A stretch of DNA of 64,000 nucleotides from Streptomyces antimycoticus (GCF_005405925.1 NZ_BJHV01000001.1:5890001-5954000), one strand, 5' to 3'; shown: positions 1 through 10,444, counted from the stretch's first letter. The notes: generated by a model from the sequence alone, not told the origin. Numbers and translations are program-made.

Positions 1-1
1 G

Positions 2-489
2 GCCAGGCTGATCGTGGACGCGGACGCCGGTAAGGCGCCCGGCGCGGCACCGGCCGACCCGCCCCAGGACGCCGCGGCCGTGTCCCTCGCGACCATCTGC
101 AACGACGTGGAGTGGCCCACGTCCGTGCCGGACTACGCGCGGGATGTGGCCGCCAGCCGTAAGAGCCACCCGCTCACCGCGGGCATGCCGGTGAACGTCA
201 CGCCCTGCTCGTTCTGGCATGACACGCCGCGCGACAAGCCGGTGCGGATCACCGATCAGGGGCCGTCGAACGTGCTGCTGGTGCAGAACAAGCGCGATGT
301 GGCCACCCCGTACAGCGGGGCGCTGAACCTGCGGCGTGCCTACGGCGACCGGGCCCGGATGGTCAGCGTGGACGCGATGGGGCATGGCGCGGCCTATGTG
401 GTGAACAACGGCAGCGCCTGCGCGGACCGGAAGGTCACGGACTTCCTGCTGAAGGGGAGCGGCCGAAGCACGATGTGCTCTGCCGGTGA
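2..489 (+). CDS. TAP-like secreted alpha/beta hydrolase, 3' part (one-base frameshift)
   Basis: This is the C-terminal part of a secreted tripeptidyl-aminopeptidase-like alpha/beta hydrolase; the start lies before the window. The visible part matches the TAP C-terminal domain: NVLLVQNKRDVATPYSGA carries the expected acid residue (D of KRD), and DAMGHGAAY carries the catalytic His. The Cys-rich end (SACADRKVTDFLLKG) is typical of the Streptomyces SlpD/SlpE group. The open frame runs past the usual family end into argS. One extra G in the run at 454-457 gives the family-like ending KGERPKHDVLCR and a stop at 487-489. Family assignment is firm; the substrate is unknown. Confidence 0.75.
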
Positions 490-534
490 GGAGCGCGGGG
501 GTGAGGAGCGCGATACGCACCTGATGAACGTGCG

Positions 535-566
535 GCGCCCCGCTCCCTGTCGCAGGGGCGGGGCGC
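535..566. terminator. Hairpin between convergent genes
   Basis: A GC-rich inverted repeat with about 14 paired bases and a one-base bulge lies between the 3' ends of the hydrolase and argS. It probably terminates both. There is no T tract, as is common in Streptomyces. Confidence 0.6.
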
Positions 567-582
567 TTCACGGTCAGCCGGC

Positions 583-2370
583 TCAGAGGCGCTCGGGGGT
601 GCGGATGCCCAGCAGGGTCATGCCCTGCCGCAGCGTCCGCGCCGTGATGTCGCACAGGAAGAGGCGGTTCTCCACCTGGGACGGGCCGCCCTCGGCCTTC
701 AGAACCGGGCACTGGTCGTAGAAGGTCGTGTAGAGCGAGGCCAGCTGGTAGAGATACCCGGCCAGCTTGTGCGGCTCGAACCCGGCGGCCACCTCGCGCA
801 GCGTCTCCCCGAACTGGTCGAGGTGCAGGCCCAGCGCCCGCTCGGCCGGGGCCAGCGGAAGCTCCGGGTGGGCCAGCGCCCGCTGTCCCTCATCGGCGCG
901 GCGCAGGATCGACTGGATCCGGGCGTACGCGTACTGGAGGTAGACCGAGGTGTCCCCGTTGAGCGAGACCATCTGGTCGAGGTCGAACTTGTAGTCCCGC
1001 GAGGCGGAGGTGGACAGATCCGCGTACTTCACCGCGCCGACGCCGACCTGGGCGCCGCGCTCGAGGATCTCCTCCTCGGTGAGGCCGAGCTTCTCGCTCT
1101 TCTCCCGGACCACGGCCGCGGCCCGCTCGGTGGCCTCGTCCAGCAGGTCCTCCAGCCGCACCGTCTCGCCCGCGCGGGTCTTGAACGGCTTGCCGTCCTT
1201 GCCCAGGACGGTGCCGAAGGCGAGCTGGACGGCGTGCACCTGGTCATTGAGCCAGCCGATCCGGCGGGCGGTCTCGAAGACCATCCTGAAGTGCAGCGAC
1301 TGGCGGGCGTCCACCACATACAGCAGGGTGTCGGCCTTCAGATGCTGCACCCGGTCGCGGATCGCGGAGAGGTCGGTGGCCGCATAGCCGAAGCCGCCGT
1401 CGGACTTCTGGACGATCAGCGGCACCGGATTGCCCTCGGGGCCCTTGATGTCGTCGAAGAAGACGCACAGCGCACCCTCGGAGCGAACGGCGACGCCGGA
1501 CTCCTCCAGCAGCCGGCAGGTCTCGGCCAGCATGTCGTTGTAACCCGACTCGCCGACCACATCGGGGTCGTGGATCTCGATGTCCAGCTTGTCGAAGACC
1601 GAGTAGAAGTAGATCTTCGACTCGTCCACGAACTTCCGCCACAGGGCGATGGTCTCCTCGTCGCCCGCCTGGAGATCCACCACCCGCCGCCGGGACCGCT
1701 CCTTGAACTCCGGGTCGGCGTCGAAGAGCGCCCGCGCGGCCTTGTACAGCCGGTTCAGATTGGACATGGCCTCCTCGCCGGAGGAGGCGTCCTTGTGGTC
1801 CAGCTCATGCGGGTGCTCGATCAGATACTGGATGAGCATGCCGAACTGGGTGCCCCAGTCGCCGATGTGGTGGCGGCGGACCACCTTCTCGCCCGCGAAC
1901 TCCAGAATCCGCACCACCGCGTCGCCGATCACCGCCGAGCGCAGATGGCCGACGTGCATCTCCTTGGCCACATTGGGCTGGGCGTAGTCGATCACGGTGG
2001 TGCCGGGCGTCTGCGCGAAGGGGACGCCGAGGCGGTCGTCGGCGGCGCGGGCGGCCAGGGTCGCGGTGATCGCGGAGTCGGCGATCGTGATGTTGAGGAA
2101 GCCGGGGCCGGAGACCTCGATGTCGGCGATCACCGGATCGGGGTCGGCCGAGGTGGCGGCGACCGGAAGGTGCGCCACGACCTTGGAGGCCAGCTCACGA
2201 GGGTTTCCCTGGAGCTTCTTGGCCAGCGCCAGCATCCCGTTGGCCTGGAAATCGGCCCGGTCGCTTCGTCGCAGCAGCGGGTCCGCGGAGCCGGCTTCCG
2301 GCAGGGCAGCCGAGAGGGCGTCCGCGACGCGCTGATGGACGGTGGCGGCGAGGGAAGGGACCGATGCCAT
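583..2370 (-). CDS. argS: Arginyl-tRNA synthetase
   Basis: Class I aminoacyl-tRNA synthetase that charges tRNA-Arg in the cytosol. The 595-residue protein has the usual ArgS length and layout: an N-terminal additional domain, the HIGH-type motif HVGH in [16 protein letters not shown], a Rossmann catalytic core, and a C-terminal DALR anticodon-binding domain ending RTPERL. ArgS enzymes normally lack a canonical KMSKS, and none is seen. The ATG at 2370 is chosen because homology-like sequence begins there; upstream codons in the same frame look non-coding. It is transcribed divergently from the lysyl-tRNA synthetase across about 180 bp. Confidence 0.95.
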   Translation of the reverse strand: MASVPSLAATVHQRVADALSAALPEAGSADPLLRRSDRADFQANGMLALAKKLQGNPRELASKVVAHLPVAATSADPDPVIADIEVSGPGFLNITIADSAITATLAARAADDRLGVPFAQTPGTTVIDYAQPNVAKEMHVGHLRSAVIGDAVVRILEFAGEKVVRRHHIGDWGTQFGMLIQYLIEHPHELDHKDASSGEEAMSNLNRLYKAARALFDADPEFKERSRRRVVDLQAGDEETIALWRKFVDESKIYFYSVFDKLDIEIHDPDVVGESGYNDMLAETCRLLEESGVAVRSEGALCVFFDDIKGPEGNPVPLIVQKSDGGFGYAATDLSAIRDRVQHLKADTLLYVVDARQSLHFRMVFETARRIGWLNDQVHAVQLAFGTVLGKDGKPFKTRAGETVRLEDLLDEATERAAAVVREKSEKLGLTEEEILERGAQVGVGAVKYADLSTSASRDYKFDLDQMVSLNGDTSVYLQYAYARIQSILRRADEGQRALAHPELPLAPAERALGLHLDQFGETLREVAAGFEPHKLAGYLYQLASLYTTFYDQCPVLKAEGGPSQVENRLFLCDITARTLRQGMTLLGIRTPERL

Positions 2371-2553
2371 AGATGAGGTGCCATTCCGATAGTGGTGGTA
2401 TGGGCAACCCAGTATTTCACGGCGGGTCCAACGATTTCCCCGGCCTGTGGATAACCCGGGCCCGCCCGGCAGGTCCTGTGGGCAACGCCAGAGGGGTCCG
2501 TTCCGTCTGGGACAATGGGCGGTGCCATGACCGCTAGGAAGGAAGTGCCGACC

Positions 2554-4277
2554 GTGGCTCAGAGCACCGAGACCGACTGGGTCTCCCGATTCGCCGACGA
2601 GGTCATTGCCGAGGCGGAGCGCCGCGCCCCGGGCAAACCTGTCGTCTGCGCCTCGGGCCTCAGCCCGTCCGGCCCGATCCACCTCGGCAATCTGCGCGAG
2701 GTCATGACCCCGCACCTGGTCGCCGACGAGATCCGGCGCCGGGGCTATGAATGTGTTCACATCCTGTCCTGGGACGACTACGACCGGTACCGCAAGGTCC
2801 CGGCCGGGATCGACCCGTCCTGGTCCGAGCACATCGGCAAGCCGCTCACCTCGGTCCCGGCCCCGCCCGGATCGCCGTATGCGAACTGGGCGGAGCACTT
2901 CAAGGTGCCGATGGCCGAGGCGCTGCGGGAGATGGGCATCGAGTTCCACCCCATCAGCCAGACGGAGATGTACACCTCGGGGCGTACCGCGAGCAGATCC
3001 TGCACGCGATGCGCCATCGCCGGGAGATCGACGCCGTTCTGGACCGGTACCGCACCAAGGAGAAGGCGGCCGCGAAGAAGCCGGCCAAGCAGCAGCAGAA
3101 GCCGGTCGACGAGGCCGAGCTGGCCGCCGCCGAGGGGTCGGGCGCGGCCGCCGAGGACGACGGCAGCGCCGGCGGCGCGGGCTACTTCCCGTACAAGCCT
3201 TACTGCTCGGTCTGCGACCGCGACCTGACCACGGTGACCTCGTACGACGACGAGACCACCGAGCTGGCCTACACCTGCGCGTGCGGCCACGGCGAGACCG
3301 TCCTGCTCACCGAGCACAACCAGGGCAAGCTGGTCTGGAAGGTCGACTGGCCGATGCGCTGGGCGTATGAGGGCGTGGTCTTCGAGCCCTCCGGTGTCGA
3401 CCACTCCTCGCCCGGCTCGTCCTATGTGGTCGGCGGCCAGATCGTCCGCGAGGTCTTCGGCGGGGAGCAGCCCATCGGCCCGATGTACGCCTTCGTGGGC
3501 ATCAGCGGCATGGCCAAGATGTCCTCCTCCAAGGGCGGTGTGCCCACCCCGGCCGACGCCCTGGAGATCATGGAGGCGCCGCTGCTGCGCTGGCTGTACG
3601 CCCGCCGCCGGCCCAATCAGTCCTTCAAGATCGCCTTCGACCAGGAGATCCAGCGGACCTACGACGAGTGGGACGCGCTGGAGCGCAAGATCACCGAGGG
3701 CACGGCCCAGCCCGCCGACGTGGCCGCCTACGGCCGCGCGACCCGCACCTCCACGGGCGAGCTGCCGAGCACTCCGCGCCCGCTGCCGTACCGCACGCTG
3801 GCCTCGGTGGTGGACATCACCACCGGCCATGACGAGCAGACGCTGCGCATCCTCAGCGACCTCGACCCGGGCAACCCGGTCACGTCCCTGGAGGAGACCC
3901 GGCCCCGGCTCGACAAGGCCGAGCGCTGGATCACCACCCAGGTCCCGGCCGACCAGCGCACCCGGGTCCGGGACGAGCCGGACACCGAGCGGCTGGCCGG
4001 GCTGGGCGACACCGAGCGGGAGTCGCTGCGGCTGCTGCTCGACGGCCTGGACGACCACTGGTCGCTGGACGGTCTCACCACGCTGGTCTACGGAGTGCCC
4101 AAGATCCAGGCGGGGCTGTCGCCGGACGCCAAGCCGACGCCGGAGCTGAAGGTCGCCCAGCGGTCGTTCTTCGCGCTGCTCTACACCCTGCTGGTCGGGC
4201 GGGACACCGGCCCGAGGCTGCCCACGCTGCTGCTGGCGGTGGGGGCGGACCGGGTGCGCAAGCTCCTCGCGGCCTGA
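2554..4277 (+). CDS. lysS: Class I lysyl-tRNA synthetase (one-base frameshift)
   Basis: Charges tRNA-Lys, but belongs to the class I (archaeal-type) LysRS family rather than the class II LysRS of most bacteria. Visible motifs are HLGN (HIGH equivalent) in [22 protein letters not shown] (KMSKS equivalent), and a Cys/His insert with YCSVC and CACGH that may bind metal. The frame breaks at a GGGG run (2979-2982): MYTSG before and [10 protein letters not shown] after join when one G is added, giving about 574 residues. GTG 2554 is preferred because AGGAAGG lies 11 nt upstream; GTG 2545 and ATG 2515 are alternatives. Divergent from argS. A second, class II LysRS may exist elsewhere in the genome. 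Confidence 0.85.
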
Positions 4278-4291
4278 CCTCCGCGCTCCCG

Positions 4292-4330
4292 GGCGCCGGG
4301 CGGGCGGCCTTACGGCTGCCGCCCGGCGCC
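4292..4330. terminator. Strong hairpin between convergent genes
   Basis: Inverted repeat with 12-nt arms (GGCGCCGGGCGG and its complement) and a further paired inner segment. It lies 15 bp after the lysyl-tRNA synthetase stop and just before the DUF2637 gene stop on the other strand. Confidence 0.7.
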
Positions 4331-4337
4331 TTCGGCT

Positions 4338-5803
4338 TTACGGGATGGCTTCCCGCTCCAGGCGGACCCGCTCCTTGAAGTCCTCGACATACGCGGACAG
4401 CTCGCCGTTGCTGAGGTCGCTCACGCCGTACGTCTCGCGCAGTCGCTGCCCGAACTGGTACGCGGAGGGGTACCGGCTGTGGTCGGCGAGGAACTGGCGG
4501 AAGGTCGCGTAGTAGACCTCCTCGCGCGGGACGTCGTCCGGGAGCTGGTTCACCGGCTGCCCCGGCTGCTCCTCGTACGCGTACCGCTCGGGCTCGCGCT
4601 GCTCCGGTACGTACACGCCCTGATGGCTGGCCATGCCCTCACCGCCGAGCGGGCGCACCCGGCCGCCGGGCCCGACCGGCACGGTCAGCTGGGGCTGCTG
4701 TGGCTGTTGCTGCTCGGGCTGCTGCCCGAACTGCGCCGCCTGGCCCGGGACCTGCTGGTACTGCGGCTGGGGGCCTGCTCGTACTGCGCCTGCTGGGGCT
4801 GCTGCGGCTGTTGCTCGACCGGCGTGGGGTGGGTGGCGGCCGCCGGGTCGAGCGGCACGGCGTTGCGGCCGTCGTGGCCCTGCCCGGCGGGCTGCTGGTA
4901 GACCGGCAGGGGCAGCGAGAGCGGCAGCTCCTGCGTCTGGGGCGTCTGGGGGTGCTGCTGCGGGGCGTCGGCGGCGCCGGCGCCGCCCGCACCCTCCAGG
5001 GCCCCGGGCGGGCCGTACGGGCCCGGCTGGGCCCCCGGGGAGGCGGTCTCGGCCCCCGCCCCGTCCGCCGCGTCGGTCCGCCCCCGGGGAAGCGCCGTCG
5101 GCGACACCGCGGAGGGCTCCAGCCCGGCCGCCGCGAGCCCCGCGGGGGCGGTGTCCGACAGCGGCACCCCGTACCGCGCCAGCCGCAGCGGCATCAGCGA
5201 CTCCACGGGCGCCTTACGGCGCCAGGCGCGCCCATAGCGGGCCCGCAGCCGGGCCTGGTAGACCAGCCGGTCCTGCTCCAGCCTGATGACCTCGTCGTAA
5301 CTGCGCAGCTCCCACAGCTTCATCCGGCGCCACAGCCGGAAGGTGGGCACCGGCGCGAGCAGCCAGCGGGTGATGCGGACCGACTCCATGTGCCGGTCGG
5401 CGGTGATGTCGGCGATCCGGCCGACCGCGTGCCGGGCGGCCTCCACGGAGACGACGAAGAGGATCGGGATCACGGCGTGCATGCCGACGCCGACCGGGTC
5501 CGGCCAGGCGGCCGCGCCGTTGAAGGCGATGGTGGCCGCGGTCAGCAGCCAGGCCGTCTGGCGCAGCAGCGGGAAGGGGATGCGGATCCAGGTGAGCAGC
5601 AGATCCAGCGCGAGCAGGACCACGATCCCCGCGTCGATGCCGATCGGAAAGACGTTGGAGAACGTGCCGAAGCCCTTGTCGAGGGCGAGATCGCGCACCG
5701 CGGAGTAGGAACCGGCGAAGCCGATCCCCGCGATCACCACCGCCCCGGTGACGACCACTCCGGCCAGTATTCGGTGCATCCGTGTCAGTTGCATCGCGGC
5801 CAC
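4338..5803 (-). CDS. DUF2637-type membrane protein with Gln/Pro-rich tail (one-base frameshift)
   Basis: Membrane protein of the actinobacterial DUF2637 family, function unknown. The N-terminal 120 residues contain about four hydrophobic helices (for example ILAGVVVTGAVVIAGIGFAG). A basic juxtamembrane region (FRLWRRMKLWELRSYDEVIRLEQ) and a long Ala/Pro/Gln-rich linker follow. The frame breaks at a GGGGG run on the + strand (4769-4773). Adding one base keeps the Gln-rich linker going and joins it to a compact 75-residue C-terminal region (PREEVYYATFRQFLADHSRYPSA), about 488 residues in all. The GTG at 5803 has GGGAGGGG upstream. The C-terminal region resembles short helical domains of Streptomyces DNA-associated proteins, but I would not assign it. 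Confidence 0.7.
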
Positions 5804-5891
5804 CCGCGACCCCTCCCCGTCTTCAACAACAGCGGGCTCAGCGTCGCATACACGTCAAGGTCCGTGGGCGGGAAGGGGCCGTGTCGGGGGA

Positions 5892-6593
5892 TCAGGTGCC
5901 GCTCTGGGAGTCCTTCGCGATGGCGCCGACGGCCTCCTTGGCGGCGGACTTGGCGTCCTTGAGCAGTGCGGCCGCGTCCGGGGTCTTCTCCTTCTCATAG
6001 CCCGCGCCGTCGTACTGGACGGTGATGACGACATTGGCGGTGCGGGTCACCACCGTCTGGTTGCGGAACTCGTCGCCGTCCTTCTTCTCCTTGGAGCTGA
6101 CCGAGGTCGCCTCGTCGCCGATGCCCGCGGCCTTCTCGGTCTTGGGGTCGGTCACCTTGCCGGTGGCGGCCCGGCTCGCCTGCTGGGCGGCGTACTCCCC
6201 GGCGCGCCGATCGCCGGAGCCGAGCCCCGGGTCGGAGTGGAACAGCTTGAGGGAGACGGTCAGCGAGCGGTACTTGAAGCCGTCGAGGCCGCTCCACAGG
6301 CAGCTGGCGGAGGTGTTGGTGTCGGCCGAGGGAAGGGCCTTGCCCTTCTTGTTCTGCGCCTTGGGGACGAGCTTGTCGACGGTCTTCCCGGAAAGGGCGG
6401 TGCACACGTCGGGCAGCTTGCTGAACTTCGCGGCCGCGACGGTGGGTGAAGCGCTGGGCGAGCCGGGTCTCGCCGAGCCACCGGCGTTCTTTTCGTCCTT
6501 GTCGTCCGAGCCGGAGGAGCAGCCGGCGACGAGCACCATCGGTACGGTCGCGCAGGCGAGTATTCGGGCGAGTCGCGGGGCTGAACGGTGCAT
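5892..6593 (-). CDS. DUF3558-family lipoprotein
   Basis: Predicted surface lipoprotein of 233 residues. It has a signal peptide with lipobox VAGC (Cys 25), a Ser/Gly/Asp-rich linker, then a DUF3558-like domain starting near KFSKLPDVCTALSGKTVDKLVP. Paired cysteines (PDVC and ASCLW) may form a disulfide. ATG 6593 is preferred because GAAGGA precedes it by a few bases; an in-frame ATG at 6608 has a weaker site. The next gene upstream on the same strand encodes a second lipoprotein of the same type, so the pair probably arose by duplication. Function is unknown. Confidence 0.75.
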   Translation of the reverse strand: MHRSAPRLARILACATVPMVLVAGCSSGSDDKDEKNAGGSARPGSPSASPTVAAAKFSKLPDVCTALSGKTVDKLVPKAQNKKGKALPSADTNTSASCLWSGLDGFKYRSLTVSLKLFHSDPGLGSGDRRAGEYAAQQASRAATGKVTDPKTEKAAGIGDEATSVSSKEKKDGDEFRNQTVVTRTANVVITVQYDGAGYEKEKTPDAAALLKDAKSAAKEAVGAIAKDSQSGT

Positions 6594-6727
6594 GGGTCCT
6601 TCGCTCATTCTCTGTCGATGGGCGGACGTACCGCCCGCGTCATTAGTCGGCACGGTACGCGGCCGACGCGCGGGCGTCCCAATTTCCGAGGTCTGAGCGG
6701 CGGCTCGCGGAGGGTGGCCGGAACCCG

Positions 6728-7660
6728 CTATTCGTTGAGGCGACCGGTCAGCTCATCGGCCAAGTCCTGGGCGTTTTCCTGCAGTCCCTGGCTGTTGGGA
6801 ATGTGCTTCTTGTCGGTCGTCCACTGGTCGTACTCAATGGTGGCAATCACATTCGAGGACCGGAACACCAGCGTGATATCGCGGTGTATACCCGAGTCCT
6901 TGGTGATCAACTCGTCGTTGAGGAAGGCGTCGTCACCGAGGTCGTCCAGCCGGCGCGGGGCGATGTCGTCCGAGGCGGTGTCACTTTCGTCACTCTCGCC
7001 GCTCGCCTCGCCCCCCGCGGAGGGGGTATCGGTGCCTTTGCCCGTCTCATCGGAGTTGTCGGCCTCATCGCCCGTGGCGCCCTTACCGCTCTTGCCGGGC
7101 TCGTCGGAGCTTGTGCCGGGGGAGGCGGAGGAGCTGCTGTCGCCGCTCGCGCCGCCCTCGCCCTGCGAGCTGGAGGAGGGGGTCGAGGGGGCGCTCGGGG
7201 CGTCCGGGATGTCGGCGGCGCCAGCCTTCTTCTCGTAGGTCTCCTGCGCCCGGTCGTCATCGCTGACCGAGGGGTCGTACGAGACGACGCGCTGGAAGTC
7301 GATCGTGAGGTAGCGCGTGCCGCTCGCGGTCTCCACCTTCCAGCGGCAGCCGTCCCGCCGGTCTATGTCATACGTCACGGCGGCCTGGCCGTCGTACACC
7401 TTGTCGTCCTGCTCGGCGCCCGGCAGCAGGGTCTGCAGGGTCTTACGGCTGACCGCGCCGCATGCCTCGGGCAGGGTGCGGTAGCGGCCGGGCTCGGCGG
7501 AGACATTCGTCCCGGAGTCGCCGGAGGCGCCGTCGTCCGGGCCGGACGATGAATCGGAGCCGGTGCATCCGCCGAGCCCCGCGGCGGCGAGCACGGTGAT
7601 GAGCACGGCGACGGCCGGGGTGGCCCGCCGTCCGTACGCCCTTCGCTGCGCTGGCTGCAC
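6728..7660 (-). CDS. DUF3558-like lipoprotein with low-complexity insert
   Basis: Predicted lipoprotein of 310 residues: a basic start, a hydrophobic segment, lipobox GGCTG, a Ser/Asp/Gly linker, then a DUF3558-like domain (RYRTLPEACGAVSRKTLQTLLPG) with cysteines in the same relative places as in its neighbour at 5892-6593. A roughly 100-residue Ser/Gly/Asp/Glu-rich tract splits the domain, and the C-terminal half resumes at ITLVFRSSNVIATIEYDQW. GTG 7660 is chosen because GAAGGGAC lies about 8 nt upstream. It is divergent from rtcB. The acidic insert is unusual for the family. Function is unknown. Confidence 0.7.
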   Translation of the reverse strand: MQPAQRRAYGRRATPAVAVLITVLAAAGLGGCTGSDSSSGPDDGASGDSGTNVSAEPGRYRTLPEACGAVSRKTLQTLLPGAEQDDKVYDGQAAVTYDIDRRDGCRWKVETASGTRYLTIDFQRVVSYDPSVSDDDRAQETYEKKAGAADIPDAPSAPSTPSSSSQGEGGASGDSSSSASPGTSSDEPGKSGKGATGDEADNSDETGKGTDTPSAGGEASGESDESDTASDDIAPRRLDDLGDDAFLNDELITKDSGIHRDITLVFRSSNVIATIEYDQWTTDKKHIPNSQGLQENAQDLADELTGRLNE

Positions 7661-7822
7661 TGTCGGTGTCCCTTCGAGCGACGGAAAACTCCTTGCCGCC
7701 CGCGGGCGGTGGCTGGAGACAATGTCTACCGCACGCACTGCGATGCCTGCCGGTCGCCTGCCCCCTATGGGGCTTTGGTCCGGCTTTTGCGTTTTCTGTC
7801 TTTACGGGGGAATGAGTACATC

Positions 7823-9016
7823 ATGTCGTATGTCGAGGTGCCCGGCGCCCAGGTGCCGATCCGGATGTGGACCGACCCCTCGACGGTCGAGGGCGTGGCC
7901 ATGCAGCAGCTCCGGAATGTCGCCACGCTGCCCTGGATCAAGGGCCTCGCCGTGATGCCGGATGTGCATTACGGGAAGGGTGCCACGGTCGGCTCGGTGA
8001 TCGCGATGGCGGGCGCGGTGTGCCCGGCGGCCGTCGGCGTGGACATCGGCTGCGGGATGTCGGCGGTCAAGACATCGCTGACCGCCGACGACCTTCCGGG
8101 GGATCTCTCGCGGCTGCGGTCCCGGATCGAGCAGACGATCCCGGTGGGGCGCGGAATGCACGACGACCCGGTGGACCCGGGGCGGCTGCACGCGTTTCCG
8201 ACGGCGGGCTGGGACGACTTCTGGAGCCGGTTCGGGGGAGTGGCCGAGGCGGTCAAGTTCCGGCGGGAGCGGGCCGTCAAGCAGATGGGTTCGCTCGGGT
8301 CCGGTAACCACTTCATCGAGTTCTGCCTCGATGACGAGGGCTCGGTCTGGCTGATGCTGCACTCCGGCTCCCGCAACATCGGTAAGGAGCTCGCCGAGTA
8401 CCACATCGGCGAGGCCCGGAAGCTGCCGCACAACCAGGATCTGGTCGACCGCGACCTGGCCGTCTTCATCGCGGACACCCCGCAGATGGCGGCGTACCGG
8501 CACGATCTCTTCTGGGCGCAGGAGTACGCGAAGTACAACCGCGCGATCATGATGGCGCTCTTCCAGGACGTGGTGCGCAAGGAGTTCAGGAAGGCCCGCC
8601 CGGTCTTCGAGCCGGTGATCAGCTGCCACCACAACTACGTCGCCGAGGAGCGCTACGCGCACATGGACCTTCTCGTGACCCGTAAGGGCGCCATCCGCGC
8701 CGGGAGCGGGGACTACGGGATCATCCCGGGCTCGATGGGCACCGGTTCGTACATCGTGCGCGGTCTGGGGAACGAGGCGTCGTTCAACTCGGCCTCGCAC
8801 GGAGCGGGCCGGAAGATGAGCCGTAACGCGGCGAAGAAGCGCTTCTCGACCCGGGATCTGGAGGAGCAGACACGGGGCGTGGAGTGCCGTAAGGACTCCG
8901 GCGTCGTGGACGAGATCCCGGGGGCGTACAAGCCGATCGAGAAGGTCATCGACCAGCAGCGGGATCTGGTCGAGGTGGTGGCGAGGCTCAAGCAGGTCGT
9001 GTGCGTGAAGGGCTGA
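7823..9016 (+). CDS. rtcB: RNA-splicing ligase RtcB
   Basis: GTP- and Mn-dependent RNA ligase that joins 2',3'-cyclic phosphate or 3'-phosphate ends to 5'-OH ends in RNA repair or tRNA splicing. The 397-residue protein carries the metal-binding GVDIGCGM (Asp 74, Cys 77), LGSGNHFIEF, HSGSRNIG, CHHNYV and SMGTGSYIVRG. The late SHGAGRKMSR segment carries the His that is guanylylated in this family. ATG 7823 follows a GGGGGAA site. No rtcR/rtcA operon or archease gene adjoins it, so its trigger cannot be read from context. It converges with the P450 gene. Confidence 0.92.
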   Translation: MSYVEVPGAQVPIRMWTDPSTVEGVAMQQLRNVATLPWIKGLAVMPDVHYGKGATVGSVIAMAGAVCPAAVGVDIGCGMSAVKTSLTADDLPGDLSRLRSRIEQTIPVGRGMHDDPVDPGRLHAFPTAGWDDFWSRFGGVAEAVKFRRERAVKQMGSLGSGNHFIEFCLDDEGSVWLMLHSGSRNIGKELAEYHIGEARKLPHNQDLVDRDLAVFIADTPQMAAYRHDLFWAQEYAKYNRAIMMALFQDVVRKEFRKARPVFEPVISCHHNYVAEERYAHMDLLVTRKGAIRAGSGDYGIIPGSMGTGSYIVRGLGNEASFNSASHGAGRKMSRNAAKKRFSTRDLEEQTRGVECRKDSGVVDEIPGAYKPIEKVIDQQRDLVEVVARLKQVVCVKG

Positions 9017-9105
9017 GGCCCGGAACCCCGCGACCGCACATGATCAACGGCCCTGGGACCGGTGACGGTTCGGGGGCCCGCCTTGTCCATGGGTGATGCC
9101 CGGCG

Positions 9106-10344
9106 CTATCGGCTGAGGCCGTCGAAGGCGATGGGCAGATGCCGGGGGCCTCTGAGGACGGCGTTGTGGCGGTAAGGGGGCGGGTCCTCGACCAGACGGG
9201 GGTTGTCGAGCCGGCGGACGAGTTCGGCCAGGGCGGTCTGCGCCTCGAGGCGCGCCAGGGGCGAGCCGATGCAGTTGTGGATGCCGGTGCCGAAGCCGAA
9301 GTGCTGGTTGTCCGGGCGGTCGGGGAGGAAGCGGTCGGGCTCGGGGAAGCGCTGGGGGTCCCGGTTCCCGGAGGCAGGGACGAGCCACAGGGAGGCGCCC
9401 TGGGGAATGGTGGTACCGGCGATCTCGATGTCGTCGAGCGTGGTGCGCTCGGGCAGTAGCTGCACGGGCGGTTCGAACCGCAGCAGCTCTTCCACCAGCG
9501 GGATGACCAGGTCGGGGTCCGCGCGAAGCTGCTTGAGGGTGTCGGGGTGACGCAGCAGGGTGAGCATCCCGTTGGTGATGAGGTTGACGGTGGTCTCATG
9601 CCCGGCGATCAGCAGCAGCGTCAGGTTGCTGAGCATCTCGGGCAGGGACATCGGGCTCTCGTCGGCTCCGCGGTCGGTGGCCAGGGCGGAGATCATGTCC
9701 TCCCGGGGTGCGCGGCGGCGCTGCTCGATGAGGCCCGAGAGGTAGTCGGCGAGCTGGTGATGGGCCTCGCGAATCGCCCGCCAGTGGGCCTCCTGTTCGT
9801 CGGGCGTGCCGACGGGCGGCTCGATGGCGGTGGCGACGGTGTCGGCCCAGCCGTGGAAGCGCTGCTCGTCCTCCTGCGGGACGCCGAGCAGACGGCAGAT
9901 CACGGTGACGGGGAAGGGGTAGGAGAAGTCGTCGACGAGGTCGATCCGCTCCCGCCCCCGGAACCGGTCGATGAGGCCGGAGACGATTCCGGAGATCTCG
10001 CCGTGCAGGCCGTAGACGCGCCGGGGGGAGTGCGGCGGGCCGTACGTCCGCATGATCAGTCGGCGCAGGCGGTCGTGGTCGGGAGGGTCGAGCCTGATGA
10101 AGCTCGGCGGCAGGTCGGGGTCATCGGTCCTGGGGCCGGTCTTCGCCTCGGGGGCGAGATTGCGGATGTCGGAGCTGACCCTGGGGTCGTGCAGCAGGCT
10201 TTGGATCTCCCAGTAGGTGCTGACCAGGTAGGGGCCGGATTCGTCCCGCACCACGGGGGTCCTGCGGAGTTCGGCATACAGCGGGTACGGGTCGGCGCGG
10301 TTGGCGTAGTCGAGGATCTGGCCCAGGAGTGCGACCGACGTCAT
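9106..10344 (-). CDS. Cytochrome P450 (CYP105/CYP107-like)
   Basis: Soluble bacterial cytochrome P450 of 412 residues. It shows the I-helix oxygen-activation motif AGHETT, the K-helix ExxR (EELLR), and the heme loop FGFGTGIHNCIG with thiolate Cys 358. ATG 10344 has AGGA nine bases upstream. It is the last gene of a minus-strand run SDR, ferredoxin, reductase, P450, so its own redox partners are encoded beside it. The substrate cannot be inferred; no polyketide or peptide synthase adjoins it, so a catabolic or tailoring role elsewhere is possible. Confidence 0.9.
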   Translation of the reverse strand: MTSVALLGQILDYANRADPYPLYAELRRTPVVRDESGPYLVSTYWEIQSLLHDPRVSSDIRNLAPEAKTGPRTDDPDLPPSFIRLDPPDHDRLRRLIMRTYGPPHSPRRVYGLHGEISGIVSGLIDRFRGRERIDLVDDFSYPFPVTVICRLLGVPQEDEQRFHGWADTVATAIEPPVGTPDEQEAHWRAIREAHHQLADYLSGLIEQRRRAPREDMISALATDRGADESPMSLPEMLSNLTLLLIAGHETTVNLITNGMLTLLRHPDTLKQLRADPDLVIPLVEELLRFEPPVQLLPERTTLDDIEIAGTTIPQGASLWLVPASGNRDPQRFPEPDRFLPDRPDNQHFGFGTGIHNCIGSPLARLEAQTALAELVRRLDNPRLVEDPPPYRHNAVLRGPRHLPIAFDGLSR

Positions 10345-10372
10345 GGTGGTTGTCCTTCCGGGTGCCGATGGT

Positions 10373-10444
10373 GTCCGCGTCGGGTGGTGGTGCCCAACTC
10401 GGGCGGTGGGGTCCGCGTCGGGTGGTGGGGTCCGCGTCAGGCGG
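10373..10444. repeat. Short direct repeats between P450 and reductase genes
   Basis: The 18-mer GTCCGCGTCGGGTGGTGG occurs at 10373-10390 and 10411-10428, and a diverged third copy begins near 10430 and runs into the reductase stop codon. It fills the only gap inside the P450 cassette. Confidence 0.65.

Noticed and set aside
769..2376. Long open frame antisense to argS
   Set aside because: It mirrors the third-position GC bias of argS and has no recognisable domain. The same holds for other long antisense frames, such as those over the two synthetases, nuoG, nuoH and nuoL.
9460..9485. tRNA-like GGTTCGAACC sequence
   Set aside because: It lies inside the P450 coding region and no cloverleaf can be built around it.
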